Positions 1 to 6,969 of a stretch of DNA of 34,244 nucleotides are shown in pieces (position 1 is the first letter of the stretch; the number at the start of each line of letters is the position of its first letter). Source of the stretch: Pontimonas sp. (GTDB taxonomy: Bacteria > Actinomycetota > Actinomycetes > Actinomycetales > Microbacteriaceae); NCBI GenBank assembly GCA_028096805.1, contig JAOHDU010000010.1:1-34244 (forward strand), read 5' to 3'. The notes beneath the pieces are model-generated. The model ran no database searches. It was given only the letters and a program-made list of their open reading frames with translations, and had not been told where the DNA came from. The position numbers and the translations under genes are program-made.

Positions 1-44
1 TGCGCCGTTTTGTTGCGCTATTTTTCCCGGTTTCACGGCGTTTT

Positions 45-62
45 CTCGGCTACGCTGACCTG
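45..62 (+). promoter_or_regulatory. Candidate leaderless promoter of the DMT gene
   Basis: A -10-like hexamer TACGCT at 51-56 lies exactly 6 bases before the ATG at 63, and no Shine-Dalgarno sequence precedes that ATG. This is the geometry of a leaderless actinobacterial transcript that starts on the A of ATG. The -35 region is not convincing. The same element recurs at 34183-34200 on the minus strand. Confidence 0.4.
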
Positions 63-989
63 ATGCCCAGAAAATCCCTGCTGCTCTTTCTTATTGTTGG
101 CATCATCTGGGGAACCCCCTATTTCTTCATCGAAATTGCCCTCGAACACTTCGACACCACCAGTTTGGTGTTCGCCCGCGTCTTTTTAGGTGCGCTCATT
201 CTTTTGCCGATTGCCATGGCCAAAGGGATGCTCAAAGCAACGCTTAGAGCGTGGCCTGCGGTGGTGGCGTTTGCAGCCCTAGAAATGATCGGGCCCTGGT
301 TCCTCATCCCCGAGGCCCAGAAGGATATTTCGTCGTCCTTGGCGAGCTTGCTCGTCACAACTGTGCCCTTTATTGCGGCGTTTTTTGTGGGTCTGTTAGG
401 GGATAAATCAGCCTGGCACCCACTCACGGTTCTCGGGTTGGTCGTCGGGTTGGCCGGAGTGATCGCATTGGTCGGGATTGACGCTTTCTCCGGAGTGACG
501 CCGTTAGCCCCGATCCTGATGATGCTCGGTGCCGCCCTCGGTTACGCGGTTGCGCCAATTGTGGTCAATCGCATGCCTCAGGAGGTGCCGACCCTCGGGG
601 TGATCGCTGTGTCTCTTGCCATCGTCAGCATTGTTTACGCGCCGTTTGCTGCGGTTTCTTTGCCTCAGAACATCGCGGCCGGGCCCTCCTGGCAGGCGTG
701 GACGGCCCTTTTGGTGCTCGGCGCTGTCTGCTCGGCGCTGGCGTTTGTCCTCTTCTTTGCCCTCATTCGACAGATTGGGCCGGCTCGCGCGAGCCTGATT
801 ACCTATGTCAATCTGGCAGTGGCGGCCATTTTGGGTGTCGTCTTCTTGGCAGAGCCCATCACGATCGGCATTGTGGTGGGATTCCCGCTCGTTGTGGCGG
901 GGAGTTATCTCGCCAGTAGGCAGCGGCAAGCCCTGGTGCGAAAAGGCCGGCGGATTCCTAAAGGGGAAGAAATACCCGAGACCCTCTAG
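63..989 (+). CDS. DMT superfamily (EamA-type) permease
   Basis: A 308-residue, strongly hydrophobic protein with about ten membrane segments arranged as two EamA-like halves. It opens with a helix containing the G-I-I-W-G-T-P-Y-F pattern near residues 13-21, typical of EamA/RhaT proteins, and ends in a basic cytoplasmic tail (residues about 285-308). Family members export amino acids or other small metabolites; the substrate cannot be told from sequence. The ATG at 63 is supported by a -10-like element 6 bases upstream and by the typical N-terminus. The stop interlocks with the stop of the convergent downstream gene in a shared CTAG. An identical copy lies at 33256-34182. Confidence 0.88.
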   Translation: MPRKSLLLFLIVGIIWGTPYFFIEIALEHFDTTSLVFARVFLGALILLPIAMAKGMLKATLRAWPAVVAFAALEMIGPWFLIPEAQKDISSSLASLLVTTVPFIAAFFVGLLGDKSAWHPLTVLGLVVGLAGVIALVGIDAFSGVTPLAPILMMLGAALGYAVAPIVVNRMPQEVPTLGVIAVSLAIVSIVYAPFAAVSLPQNIAAGPSWQAWTALLVLGAVCSALAFVLFFALIRQIGPARASLITYVNLAVAAILGVVFLAEPITIGIVVGFPLVVAGSYLASRQRQALVRKGRRIPKGEEIPETL

Positions 990-1975
990 ACGCTGTCAGC
1001 TCGGTGGCGCTCGGTGATCGTGGCGTAGAGCCCGACGACAACCAGAACGATGAGCACCAGAGCCGGGGAAAATTCGCCTAGAAGCCAGGCGAGGCTGAAG
1101 GGTTCTATTTCCCAACCTTCATAGTCAAAGTTATAGTTCCGCAGCTGGTCAAACGCTTCCGCGCCAAACACAAACGCCATGATGGAAACAACAGCCCCAA
1201 AGACAATGGACAGAACAAAGTTGAGATTCCATGCCCCACTTGCCCAGGCGGTGCGGGGTCGGGGCTCCGGCGGCTTCTCCGCCCGCGCCCGTCGGGCGTA
1301 CCGGGTTCCCAAAATGATGCCTGAGGCAATAATTACTTGGATTATTACCCACACCCAACCCTCGAGCGACGTTCCGGTGATGTCGTAGACAATTAGCCCA
1401 AAAATGATGGCGATGGCTGCCGCGAGGATGGGCAGGGCGTAACCCCACCCCAAAGCTTTTTGTCGGAGTGTGCGGCTGTCATCCTCGGCCGCCGGGTCAT
1501 CAGGTTCGGGACTTCGGCGCACGAACGAGACCAGCAGGAGGGTGACCACGAGGGCCGCGGCTAACACAATCGGGAGGTACACCCCGCCGATTCGGGCGGC
1601 CAAGGATTCCTCCGCACGACTCCCCAGCGCGGTAAGAAAGTTGCCGATGGCAAAAACGGCTCCCCCTGCCAGGGCGATGATGACGGAGAGTGTGCCCAAC
1701 CGGTAGGCAGCGAGGGTTAGCGGGTCCTCTGACTCTGATCGTGCTCGCTCAGTTCGAGCAAGCGAGAGGCCGATAAACGCCCCCAGGGAGAACAACGCAA
1801 TACCCAGCAAGTAAAGGTAGGTGGAGGGACGGATGGACGGGCCGTCGCTCACGAATCCGGAAGCATCGAAGACGGGTTGAATGAAAAGGTTTGACCACGC
1901 CGCGAACATGAAGAGCGACCAGCCGAGCGCTAGCCCCAGAAGAGGAGCAAGGATGGCACGCTGTGAAACCGTCAC
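986..1975 (-). CDS. Unrecognised polytopic membrane protein (329 aa)
   Basis: I do not recognise the family. Hydrophobicity suggests about eight membrane segments, near residues 8-28, 53-73, 94-116, 132-152, 178-198, 206-225, 250-270 and 301-320. Charged linkers at about 74-86, 153-172 and 226-245 divide the protein into two roughly four-helix halves. There is no signal peptide and no catalytic motif I can point to. The GTG start at 1975 lies 9 bases after the IclR gene's stop, so the two are probably co-transcribed. Its stop overlaps the convergent DMT gene's stop by 4 bases. It could be a transporter subunit or a membrane sensor, but nothing in the sequence decides this. Identical copy at 32270-33259. 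Confidence 0.8.
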   Translation of the reverse strand: MTVSQRAILAPLLGLALGWSLFMFAAWSNLFIQPVFDASGFVSDGPSIRPSTYLYLLGIALFSLGAFIGLSLARTERARSESEDPLTLAAYRLGTLSVIIALAGGAVFAIGNFLTALGSRAEESLAARIGGVYLPIVLAAALVVTLLLVSFVRRSPEPDDPAAEDDSRTLRQKALGWGYALPILAAAIAIIFGLIVYDITGTSLEGWVWVIIQVIIASGIILGTRYARRARAEKPPEPRPRTAWASGAWNLNFVLSIVFGAVVSIMAFVFGAEAFDQLRNYNFDYEGWEIEPFSLAWLLGEFSPALVLIVLVVVGLYATITERHRADSV

Positions 1976-1984
1976 CTTATTAGC

Positions 1985-2818
1985 CTACGACCCACTCCAC
2001 CCCAGGCGGGCTGAGAGCGCGCGGGCAGATTCGAATACCAGCTGACCTAAGGCGATGTTGCCGTCCCTAATTCGGTTTTTGCGTGCTCCCACGGAAATTG
2101 CGCCGACCACAATGCCAAAGGCATTTCTCACGGGGGCGGCAGCATCGATGATGTTTTCGGTGAGATCACCATCGGAGATCGCAAATCCGGCTTTCTGCGC
2201 GGTTTTGAGCGCCTTCTGCAGTGCGGCAAGCGAGTTGAGCGAGTTGGGCTTTTTACGCAGACGCCGAACCTCCGTGAGCTGAATGGGCGAAGTTTCAGGG
2301 TGCGCGGGGTAGTCCATTCTCAACTCACCGTGTTCCTCCCACCATGCGGCGATCTCGTCTGGAGTAAACGTGGCCAAGATCGCCCGCCCGGAGGCCGTCT
2401 TCAGCGCGGGCAAGGAGATTCCGTCGAACCTGTCATCCCGCTCGGGATCCTGTGCGAGTTCGGTGTGAACGGTCATGATTTCGCCGCCCCGAAGCACCGT
2501 GAGGTGGGCCGACTCCTCGGCACTGGCCATGAGTTCGAGCAGCGCCGGCCGCGCGAGGGTGGCGAGATGTGCTTCTTGAGTCCGCATGGCCAAGGCGTAT
2601 AAGTGGTGGCCGAGGCGATACTTCCGGGTTAGCCGATCGCGGTTGATGAGGCCTGTCGAGGCCAGCGTGTGGCATACGCGTGAAACCTGGCCTTTATCGC
2701 GGGCTAATCGCGACGCAATTTCTTGGACTCCCATGCCCCCGCCTTGCCAGGCAGCATCCGTCCCCAGAAGCTCGAGGACCTCGAGATCTCGGACCAAACC
2801 GGAGCTGTGACGAGCCAT
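1985..2818 (-). CDS. IclR-family transcriptional regulator
   Basis: A 277-residue protein. Residues about 8-75 form a winged helix-turn-helix (IASRLARDKGQVSRVCHTL, with the wing around RKYRLG), followed by the IclR effector-binding domain (about 85-270), with the usual L-P-A-L-K-T-A-S-G-R-A segment before the middle of that domain. The gene is divergent from the osmoprotectant transporter operon, with 104 bases between them, so it probably controls that operon and itself; this is inference from position. ATG at 2818 fits the domain start, and a TAGAGT hexamer ends 6 bases upstream, suggesting a leaderless transcript. IclR proteins more often govern catabolic genes, so the imported compound may also be a nutrient. 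Identical copy at 31427-32260. Confidence 0.9.
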   Translation of the reverse strand: MARHSSGLVRDLEVLELLGTDAAWQGGGMGVQEIASRLARDKGQVSRVCHTLASTGLINRDRLTRKYRLGHHLYALAMRTQEAHLATLARPALLELMASAEESAHLTVLRGGEIMTVHTELAQDPERDDRFDGISLPALKTASGRAILATFTPDEIAAWWEEHGELRMDYPAHPETSPIQLTEVRRLRKKPNSLNSLAALQKALKTAQKAGFAISDGDLTENIIDAAAPVRNAFGIVVGAISVGARKNRIRDGNIALGQLVFESARALSARLGWSGS

Positions 2819-2922
2819 TGCCCCACTCTACCGGAGTTGATATATCGACAACCGTATTCGCTATCGCGGGGCAGGTTGCCTAACTTGGAGGAATCGAAAC
2901 TAGATGGAGGAATACCGAACCA
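2819..2922. promoter_or_regulatory. Divergent iclR/opu promoter region with candidate operator
   Basis: An imperfect dyad GTTGATATATCGACAAC at 2836-2852 has GTTG/CAAC arms and contains an exact 8-base palindrome GATATATC (2839-2846). It lies just upstream of a minus-strand -10 candidate TAGAGT (2830-2825) for the regulator gene, so bound protein could block that promoter. For the transporter operon a GGAGG ribosome site at 2906-2910 precedes the ATG at 2923 by 12 bases, but no strong -35/-10 pair stands out. The operator role is inference. The mirror copy is at 31323-31426. Confidence 0.4.
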
Positions 2923-3888
2923 ATGAAGAAATCGATGAAAAACATCGTTGCCCTCACCGGGGCAACCGCACTACTGGCTCTCGCAGGTTGCGCGGCCGAT
3001 GGCGCTGGCAACAGCGGCGGATCGGGCTCGCTTTCCGACTACGACCTTTCTGGCATTAATGTTGCAGTGGGTTCGAAAGATTTTGACGAGCAGTTGATTC
3101 TCGGCGAAATGATGGTGCTGGCGTTTGAAGAGGCCGGCGCGACCGTAGACAACAAGGTGAACCTGGGTGGAACAAATATCGCCCGCGCTGCTTTGGAGTC
3201 TGGCGAGATTGACATTTACATGGAGTACAACGGCACCGGGTGGACTGTTCACCTTGGTCAGGAGCAGCCCAGCTTCGACCCTGAAGAACTGACCTCTGGC
3301 GTTCGTGAAATGGACCTGGAAAAGAACGGCATTGTGTGGGTTTCCCGCTCGCCCTTCAACAACACCTACGGTTTCACCTCGTCACCTGAGGTCACCGAAG
3401 CCAACGGTGGTGCTTTCAGCCTCCAGACCATGATGGAGTACGTCCGCGACAACCCAGATGCCGTGGTGTGCATGGAGTCTGAGTTCCCGTCGCGTCCCGA
3501 CGGTCTGATTCTGACCGAAGAAGCAACAGGAATTACCTTGCCTGTTGACCAACAGCTGATCCTCGACACGGGAATCATCTACACCGAGACTGCAGCAAAC
3601 AACTGCGACTTCGGTGAGGTATTCACCACGGATGGTCGTATCCCTGCTCTCAACCTCACGTTGGTTGAAGATCCAGGCGTAAACATCCTTTACAACGTGT
3701 CCGGGACAATCCGTGAGGACAAGTACAACGAGGCTCCTGAAGCCTTCGATGGAATCATCGGAGACGTTCTTGCACCGTTGGACGAAATCCGCATGGCGGG
3801 CCTGAACGCAAAGGTTTCTGCCGAGGGTGAAGAACCTGTGGCAGTGGCCAGCGAATACCTCGTTGAGGAAGGCCTTATTTCCGGCTAG
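2923..3888 (+). CDS. Osmoprotectant (glycine betaine/choline-type) ABC substrate-binding lipoprotein
   Basis: A 321-residue exported lipoprotein. Residues 1-23 form a type II signal peptide with K-K at positions 2-3, a hydrophobic core and lipobox L-A-G-C (Cys23). A Gly/Ser-rich linker follows, then the OpuAC-type solute-binding domain (about 46-320). It begins with V-A-V-G-S-K-D-F-D-E-Q and contains the Y-M-E-Y-N-G-T-G-W segment typical of ProX/OsmF/OpuCC proteins that bind quaternary amines in an aromatic box. It is the first gene of a four-gene importer operon and is separated from the first permease by a strong hairpin. The exact ligand (betaine, choline, carnitine or proline betaine) cannot be assigned. 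Identical copy at 30357-31322. Confidence 0.9.
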   Translation: MKKSMKNIVALTGATALLALAGCAADGAGNSGGSGSLSDYDLSGINVAVGSKDFDEQLILGEMMVLAFEEAGATVDNKVNLGGTNIARAALESGEIDIYMEYNGTGWTVHLGQEQPSFDPEELTSGVREMDLEKNGIVWVSRSPFNNTYGFTSSPEVTEANGGAFSLQTMMEYVRDNPDAVVCMESEFPSRPDGLILTEEATGITLPVDQQLILDTGIIYTETAANNCDFGEVFTTDGRIPALNLTLVEDPGVNILYNVSGTIREDKYNEAPEAFDGIIGDVLAPLDEIRMAGLNAKVSAEGEEPVAVASEYLVEEGLISG

Positions 3889-3897
3889 TTCGATAGG

Positions 3898-3930
3898 AAA
3901 TGCTGGGGACCTTCGGGTCCCCAGCATTTT
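3898..3930 (+). terminator. UUCG-loop hairpin between binding-protein and permease genes
   Basis: A perfect 14-bp stem (3898-3911 with 3916-3929) closes a TTCG tetraloop (3912-3915) and ends in a short T run. It starts 10 bases after the binding-protein stop and finishes 19 bases before the permease ATG. It is either a partial Rho-independent terminator or a 3'-end stabiliser; both would make more binding protein than membrane subunits, which is common in ABC importer operons. The short T run suggests incomplete termination. Confidence 0.75.
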
Positions 3931-3948
3931 CGTACCGAGGTAAAAACT

Positions 3949-4605
3949 ATGGAATTTCTGGGAACCTGGTGGGCCTTTGTCTCCACCCGGTGGGATCAGG
4001 TTCAAACCGGTCTCGCCGAGCACACCGTCTATGTGGTGACGGTGTTGGGCTTTGCCAGCCTGATCGCCATCGTTCTGGGAGTGGTCACACGTCGGCACCC
4101 TCTCGCCAAAGAGCTCTCACTCGCGATCACGTCGGTCTTCTTGACGATCCCGTCACTCGCGCTATTCACAATCTTCATCCCCCTCGTGGGATTGGGCTTC
4201 GCCCCCTCGTTTATTGCTCTTTTGATGTACTCGCTGTTGCCGATTCTGCGGAACACCATCACTGGGCTCGATGGCATTGATCACAGCGTTCTCGAAGCGG
4301 CAAAAGGAATGGGGTTAACTCCCAGCCAAGTCTTGCTGCGGGTGCAGCTGCCCCTCGCCTGGCCGGTCATCATCACCGGAATCAGAATTTCCGCGATGCT
4401 GATTGTGGGCGTCGCGGCACTGGCCACACTGGTGGCGGGAGGGGGCCTGGGTGACTTCATCAAGAGCGGCCTCGCTCGAATCCCACTCCCCAACTCCCTG
4501 GAAGCTATCTGGACGGGAACCATCCTGTGCCTAATTCTCGCGTTAGTGATTGACATCGTTCTCCAGTTGGTCAAGCGCGCCACCATTTCGAAAGGAATCC
4601 GATGA
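3949..4605 (+). CDS. Osmoprotectant ABC transporter permease (OpuCB/OpuCD-like)
   Basis: A 218-residue BPD_transp_1-type permease with about five to six membrane helices. The EAA loop, starting E-A-A-K-G-M-G-L at about residue 116 and followed by the usual L-P-L-A-W-P-V segment, is the contact site for the ATPase. The short length and absence of a fused binding domain are typical of OpuCB/YehW-type subunits. The ATG at 3949 has a GAGG ribosome site at 3937-3940 (8-base spacing). The gene ends in ATGA shared with the next start, implying translational coupling to the ATPase gene. It presumably pairs with the second permease at 5735-6496. Identical copy at 29640-30296. Confidence 0.9.
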   Translation: MEFLGTWWAFVSTRWDQVQTGLAEHTVYVVTVLGFASLIAIVLGVVTRRHPLAKELSLAITSVFLTIPSLALFTIFIPLVGLGFAPSFIALLMYSLLPILRNTITGLDGIDHSVLEAAKGMGLTPSQVLLRVQLPLAWPVIITGIRISAMLIVGVAALATLVAGGGLGDFIKSGLARIPLPNSLEAIWTGTILCLILALVIDIVLQLVKRATISKGIR

Positions 4606-5726
4606 GTGAAACGCTAATTCGACTAGAAAACGTGTCCAAGGCATACCCGGGGACAGAGGCACCCGCAGTGGGTAACCTCACCATGGATGTGCAGGAGGGA
4701 GAAGTCCTCGTCCTTGTTGGCCCATCGGGTTGTGGGAAGAGCACCACCCTGCGGCTGATCAACCGTTTGATTGAGCCGACGGCAGGCCGCATTTACCTCA
4801 AGGGTGAAGACGTTACCGACATTGACCCCAGCGTCCTCCGACGCAAGATCGGCTACGTGATCCAGCAGGTTGGACTTTTCCCACACCGCACCATTGCGGA
4901 GAATATCGCTACCGTGCCCAAGCTTTTGGGCTGGGATAAAGCCGAAACCTCTCGTCGCGTAGACGAGATGCTCGAGCTGGTATCGATGGATCCTGCGGTT
5001 TATCGCGACCGCTACCCGAAAGAGCTCTCGGGTGGACAGGCCCAGCGCGTGGGTGTGGCTCGCGCGTTGGCAGCGGACCCGGATGTGCTCCTGATGGACG
5101 AGCCTTTCGGCGCCATCGACCCGATTACGCGAGACCGCTTACAGAACGAGTTCCTGCGCTTGCAGCAAGACCTCAAAAAGACCATTGTCTTTGTGACGCA
5201 CGATATTGATGAGGCCATCAAGATGGGTAACCGCATCGCGATCCTTCGCGAGGGCTCGGAGATTGCTCAGATCGACACGCCTGAGGCGATTCTGTCGGAT
5301 CCAGCAGATGAGTTCGTCGAGAACTTCCTCGGTTCAGGTGCCATTTTGAAGGGGTTGACTCTCAAGAAGGTCCGGGACATTGAGCTCCACGACATTCCTG
5401 CCTTGGAGATGCCCGTCATGCGTGATGAGGCCCTCAAAGCGCTCGAAAGTTCGCCAGAGAAGACCGCGGTGCTGCTGGATAAAGACCACCGACCCCTTCG
5501 CTGGATCAGCGAGGCATCCCTCAACCGGACAACGCAGCCCATCGAAAAGAGTGGCAAGCCCATCACCATCGACTTGCAGCCGGAAGATACTCTCCAAGAC
5601 GCGCTGGGAGTGATGCTGCAGTCGTCCGTGGGTATGGCCGTGGTCGTTGACCGCGGCGGTAAATATCTCGGGTGTTGCAGCATCGAGAGCTTGGCGTCGA
5701 TGATCATTAGTGGTTCCGGGAGCTAG
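4602..5726 (+). CDS. Osmoprotectant ABC transporter ATP-binding protein (OpuCA-like, with CBS-type tail)
   Basis: A 374-residue cytoplasmic ATPase of the glycine betaine/carnitine/choline importer. Walker A is G-P-S-G-C-G-K-S-T (residues 40-48), the Q-loop is Q88/Q89, the ABC signature L-S-G-G-Q is at 142-146, Walker B is V-L-L-M-D-E (162-167) and the H-loop is His200. After the nucleotide-binding domain (about 1-240) a tail (about 275-374) resembles a tandem CBS module. In OpuA/OpuC systems such modules sense ionic strength or cyclic dinucleotides and gate transport; whether this copy does is unknown. The gene overlaps the upstream permease by 4 bases and is followed 8 bases later by the second permease. 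Identical copy at 28519-29643. Confidence 0.93.
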   Translation: MSETLIRLENVSKAYPGTEAPAVGNLTMDVQEGEVLVLVGPSGCGKSTTLRLINRLIEPTAGRIYLKGEDVTDIDPSVLRRKIGYVIQQVGLFPHRTIAENIATVPKLLGWDKAETSRRVDEMLELVSMDPAVYRDRYPKELSGGQAQRVGVARALAADPDVLLMDEPFGAIDPITRDRLQNEFLRLQQDLKKTIVFVTHDIDEAIKMGNRIAILREGSEIAQIDTPEAILSDPADEFVENFLGSGAILKGLTLKKVRDIELHDIPALEMPVMRDEALKALESSPEKTAVLLDKDHRPLRWISEASLNRTTQPIEKSGKPITIDLQPEDTLQDALGVMLQSSVGMAVVVDRGGKYLGCCSIESLASMIISGSGS

Positions 5727-5734
5727 AGCGCATC

Positions 5735-6496
5735 ATGACTCTTGCAACACCCTCGCGGATTCAAAAAAGCCCCCTGGCGGAGCGGCTTGACGTTATCGTC
5801 ACGCCTGTTTTTGCCGGTTTGTTGGCCATTATTGGAATTGCGGTGTGGCTGTATTCCGACATCGACGACACCACTGCGGCTATTTTGGCGCCAGAGAAGC
5901 TGCAGGGTCAGCTCATCGACACGATTGTGTTGGGTTTTGCCTCGTCAGCACTGGTGATTGTTGTGGCTATTCCGATCGGCATCGCGGTCACCCGGCGCGG
6001 GCTGCCGCGGCTAAAAAACATTTTGGTCGACACTTTAGGTCTCGCTCAGGCGCTTCCGGCCTACGGGTTGATCGTGATTTTCTTCTCGTTCCTCGGCGCC
6101 GGAATCAACACCGTGATCCTCGCTCTGGCCACGTTTTCGCTGCTTCCCGTCTTGAGGAACACGATTGTGGGATTGGAGCAGGTTGACCAAGCGGTGATTG
6201 AAGCGGGTCGCGGTATGGGCTACACGAAGCGTCAGGTGCTCTTTGAGATTGAGCTTCCCTTGGCTGTCCCGGTCATCATCGCGGGAATTCGAACCGCCAT
6301 CGTCATCAATATCGGTATGGCCGCGCTGGCCTTCCTGGTGGGCGGTGGCGGACTTGGCGAGACCATTAACTCAGGCCTCAAGCTCGATAGGAACCCAGCC
6401 ATTCTGATTGGAGCGGTTCTGGTTGCGATTCTCGCGCTGCTGTTCGACTTCCTGAGCGCGATAGCGCAGCGCTACCTCAAGCCCAAAGGAATGTAG
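5735..6496 (+). CDS. Second osmoprotectant ABC transporter permease
   Basis: A 253-residue BPD_transp_1-type permease with about six membrane helices (the first at about 19-43). The EAA loop region is E-A-G-R-G-M-G-Y followed by the L-P-L-A-V-P-V segment. It differs enough from the first permease to suggest a heteromeric OpuCB/OpuCD-type channel. It is the last gene of the operon and starts 8 bases after the ATPase stop. Only 3 bases separate its stop from that of the convergent small membrane protein gene, and no terminator is visible between them, so transcripts may overlap. Identical copy at 27749-28510. Confidence 0.9.
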   Translation: MTLATPSRIQKSPLAERLDVIVTPVFAGLLAIIGIAVWLYSDIDDTTAAILAPEKLQGQLIDTIVLGFASSALVIVVAIPIGIAVTRRGLPRLKNILVDTLGLAQALPAYGLIVIFFSFLGAGINTVILALATFSLLPVLRNTIVGLEQVDQAVIEAGRGMGYTKRQVLFEIELPLAVPVIIAGIRTAIVINIGMAALAFLVGGGGLGETINSGLKLDRNPAILIGAVLVAILALLFDFLSAIAQRYLKPKGM

Positions 6497-6499
6497 GGG

Positions 6500-6868
6500 C
6501 TACTCGCCCTCTTCGACCCACAAGTCATCGTCGGCGCGCAGCGTCTGCCATGCTGCGTAGCCCACGACCGCTAACGCCAGCGTGCCAACGGCCATCAAGA
6601 CGAACACAAACGGGTTGCGGGATTTCTTCATGGGGACCTTTGCTGCAGTAGCCCACGGCAGCCTGCCGAGTGCGGGTTGGATGGTGTCGCGGTAGGTGTC
6701 ATGCGCCAGAGGCAACACCTCGCGTTTGGCAGCATCGCTGGCACTTTTGGACGCGTGACGAGCAACATCTTTGGCGTGAGAAAGGACGTCACGCTGCTCC
6801 GACCAGAGGCCTTGTGCCTCACGAGCCAGCCGAGCGAGCTCTTTACGGGTCTTGCGATCGAGTTCCAT
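6500..6868 (-). CDS. Small single-pass membrane protein of unknown function (122 aa)
   Basis: I do not recognise a named family. The N-terminal 75 residues are very polar and helical (rich in Lys, Arg, Ala and Glu), likely a coiled or amphipathic region. A single membrane segment follows at about residues 86-108, then a short acidic tail ending in E-E-G-E. A longer frame reaches back to 6925, but the ATG at 6868 is preferred: AGGAGG (6878-6873 on the minus strand) sits 4 bases upstream and the extension would run through the promoter. It is divergent from ppiA. It could be a small division- or envelope-associated protein, but there is no evidence beyond its position. Identical copy at 27377-27745. 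Confidence 0.75.
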   Translation of the reverse strand: MELDRKTRKELARLAREAQGLWSEQRDVLSHAKDVARHASKSASDAAKREVLPLAHDTYRDTIQPALGRLPWATAAKVPMKKSRNPFVFVLMAVGTLALAVVGYAAWQTLRADDDLWVEEGE

Positions 6869-6969
6869 GGATCCTCCTGGTGAAGGCTCTATTCTCCCAG
6901 ACTTTGGCAAATAATTCCTGGACACCTGTGGTGAGGGTGCCTCTCAGTGGTGCCTGGCAGAATAGAGGC
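6869..6969. promoter_or_regulatory. Symmetric divergent promoter region upstream of ppiA
   Basis: GGCTCTATTCTCCCAG at 6885-6900 and CTGGCAGAATAGAGGC at 6954-6969 are inverted copies of one another at 14 of 16 positions. Each therefore presents AGAATAGAG to its own downstream gene. On the plus strand CAGAAT (6958-6963) lies 6 bases before the ppiA ATG, consistent with a leaderless start. On the minus strand the matching element leaves a short leader with an AGGAGG site. The pair may be two similar promoters, or the half sites of a shared regulator. Confidence 0.45.

Noticed and set aside
3382-4098. Long antisense frame (238 codons) across the binding-protein and permease genes
   Set aside because: It is a shadow of two strongly recognised genes and crosses the hairpin; its composition does not resemble a real protein.
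6670-6969. 100-codon N-terminal extension of ppiA
   Set aside because: It runs antisense through the small membrane protein gene and through the divergent promoter, and has no cyclophilin similarity; the ATG at 6970 matches the family.
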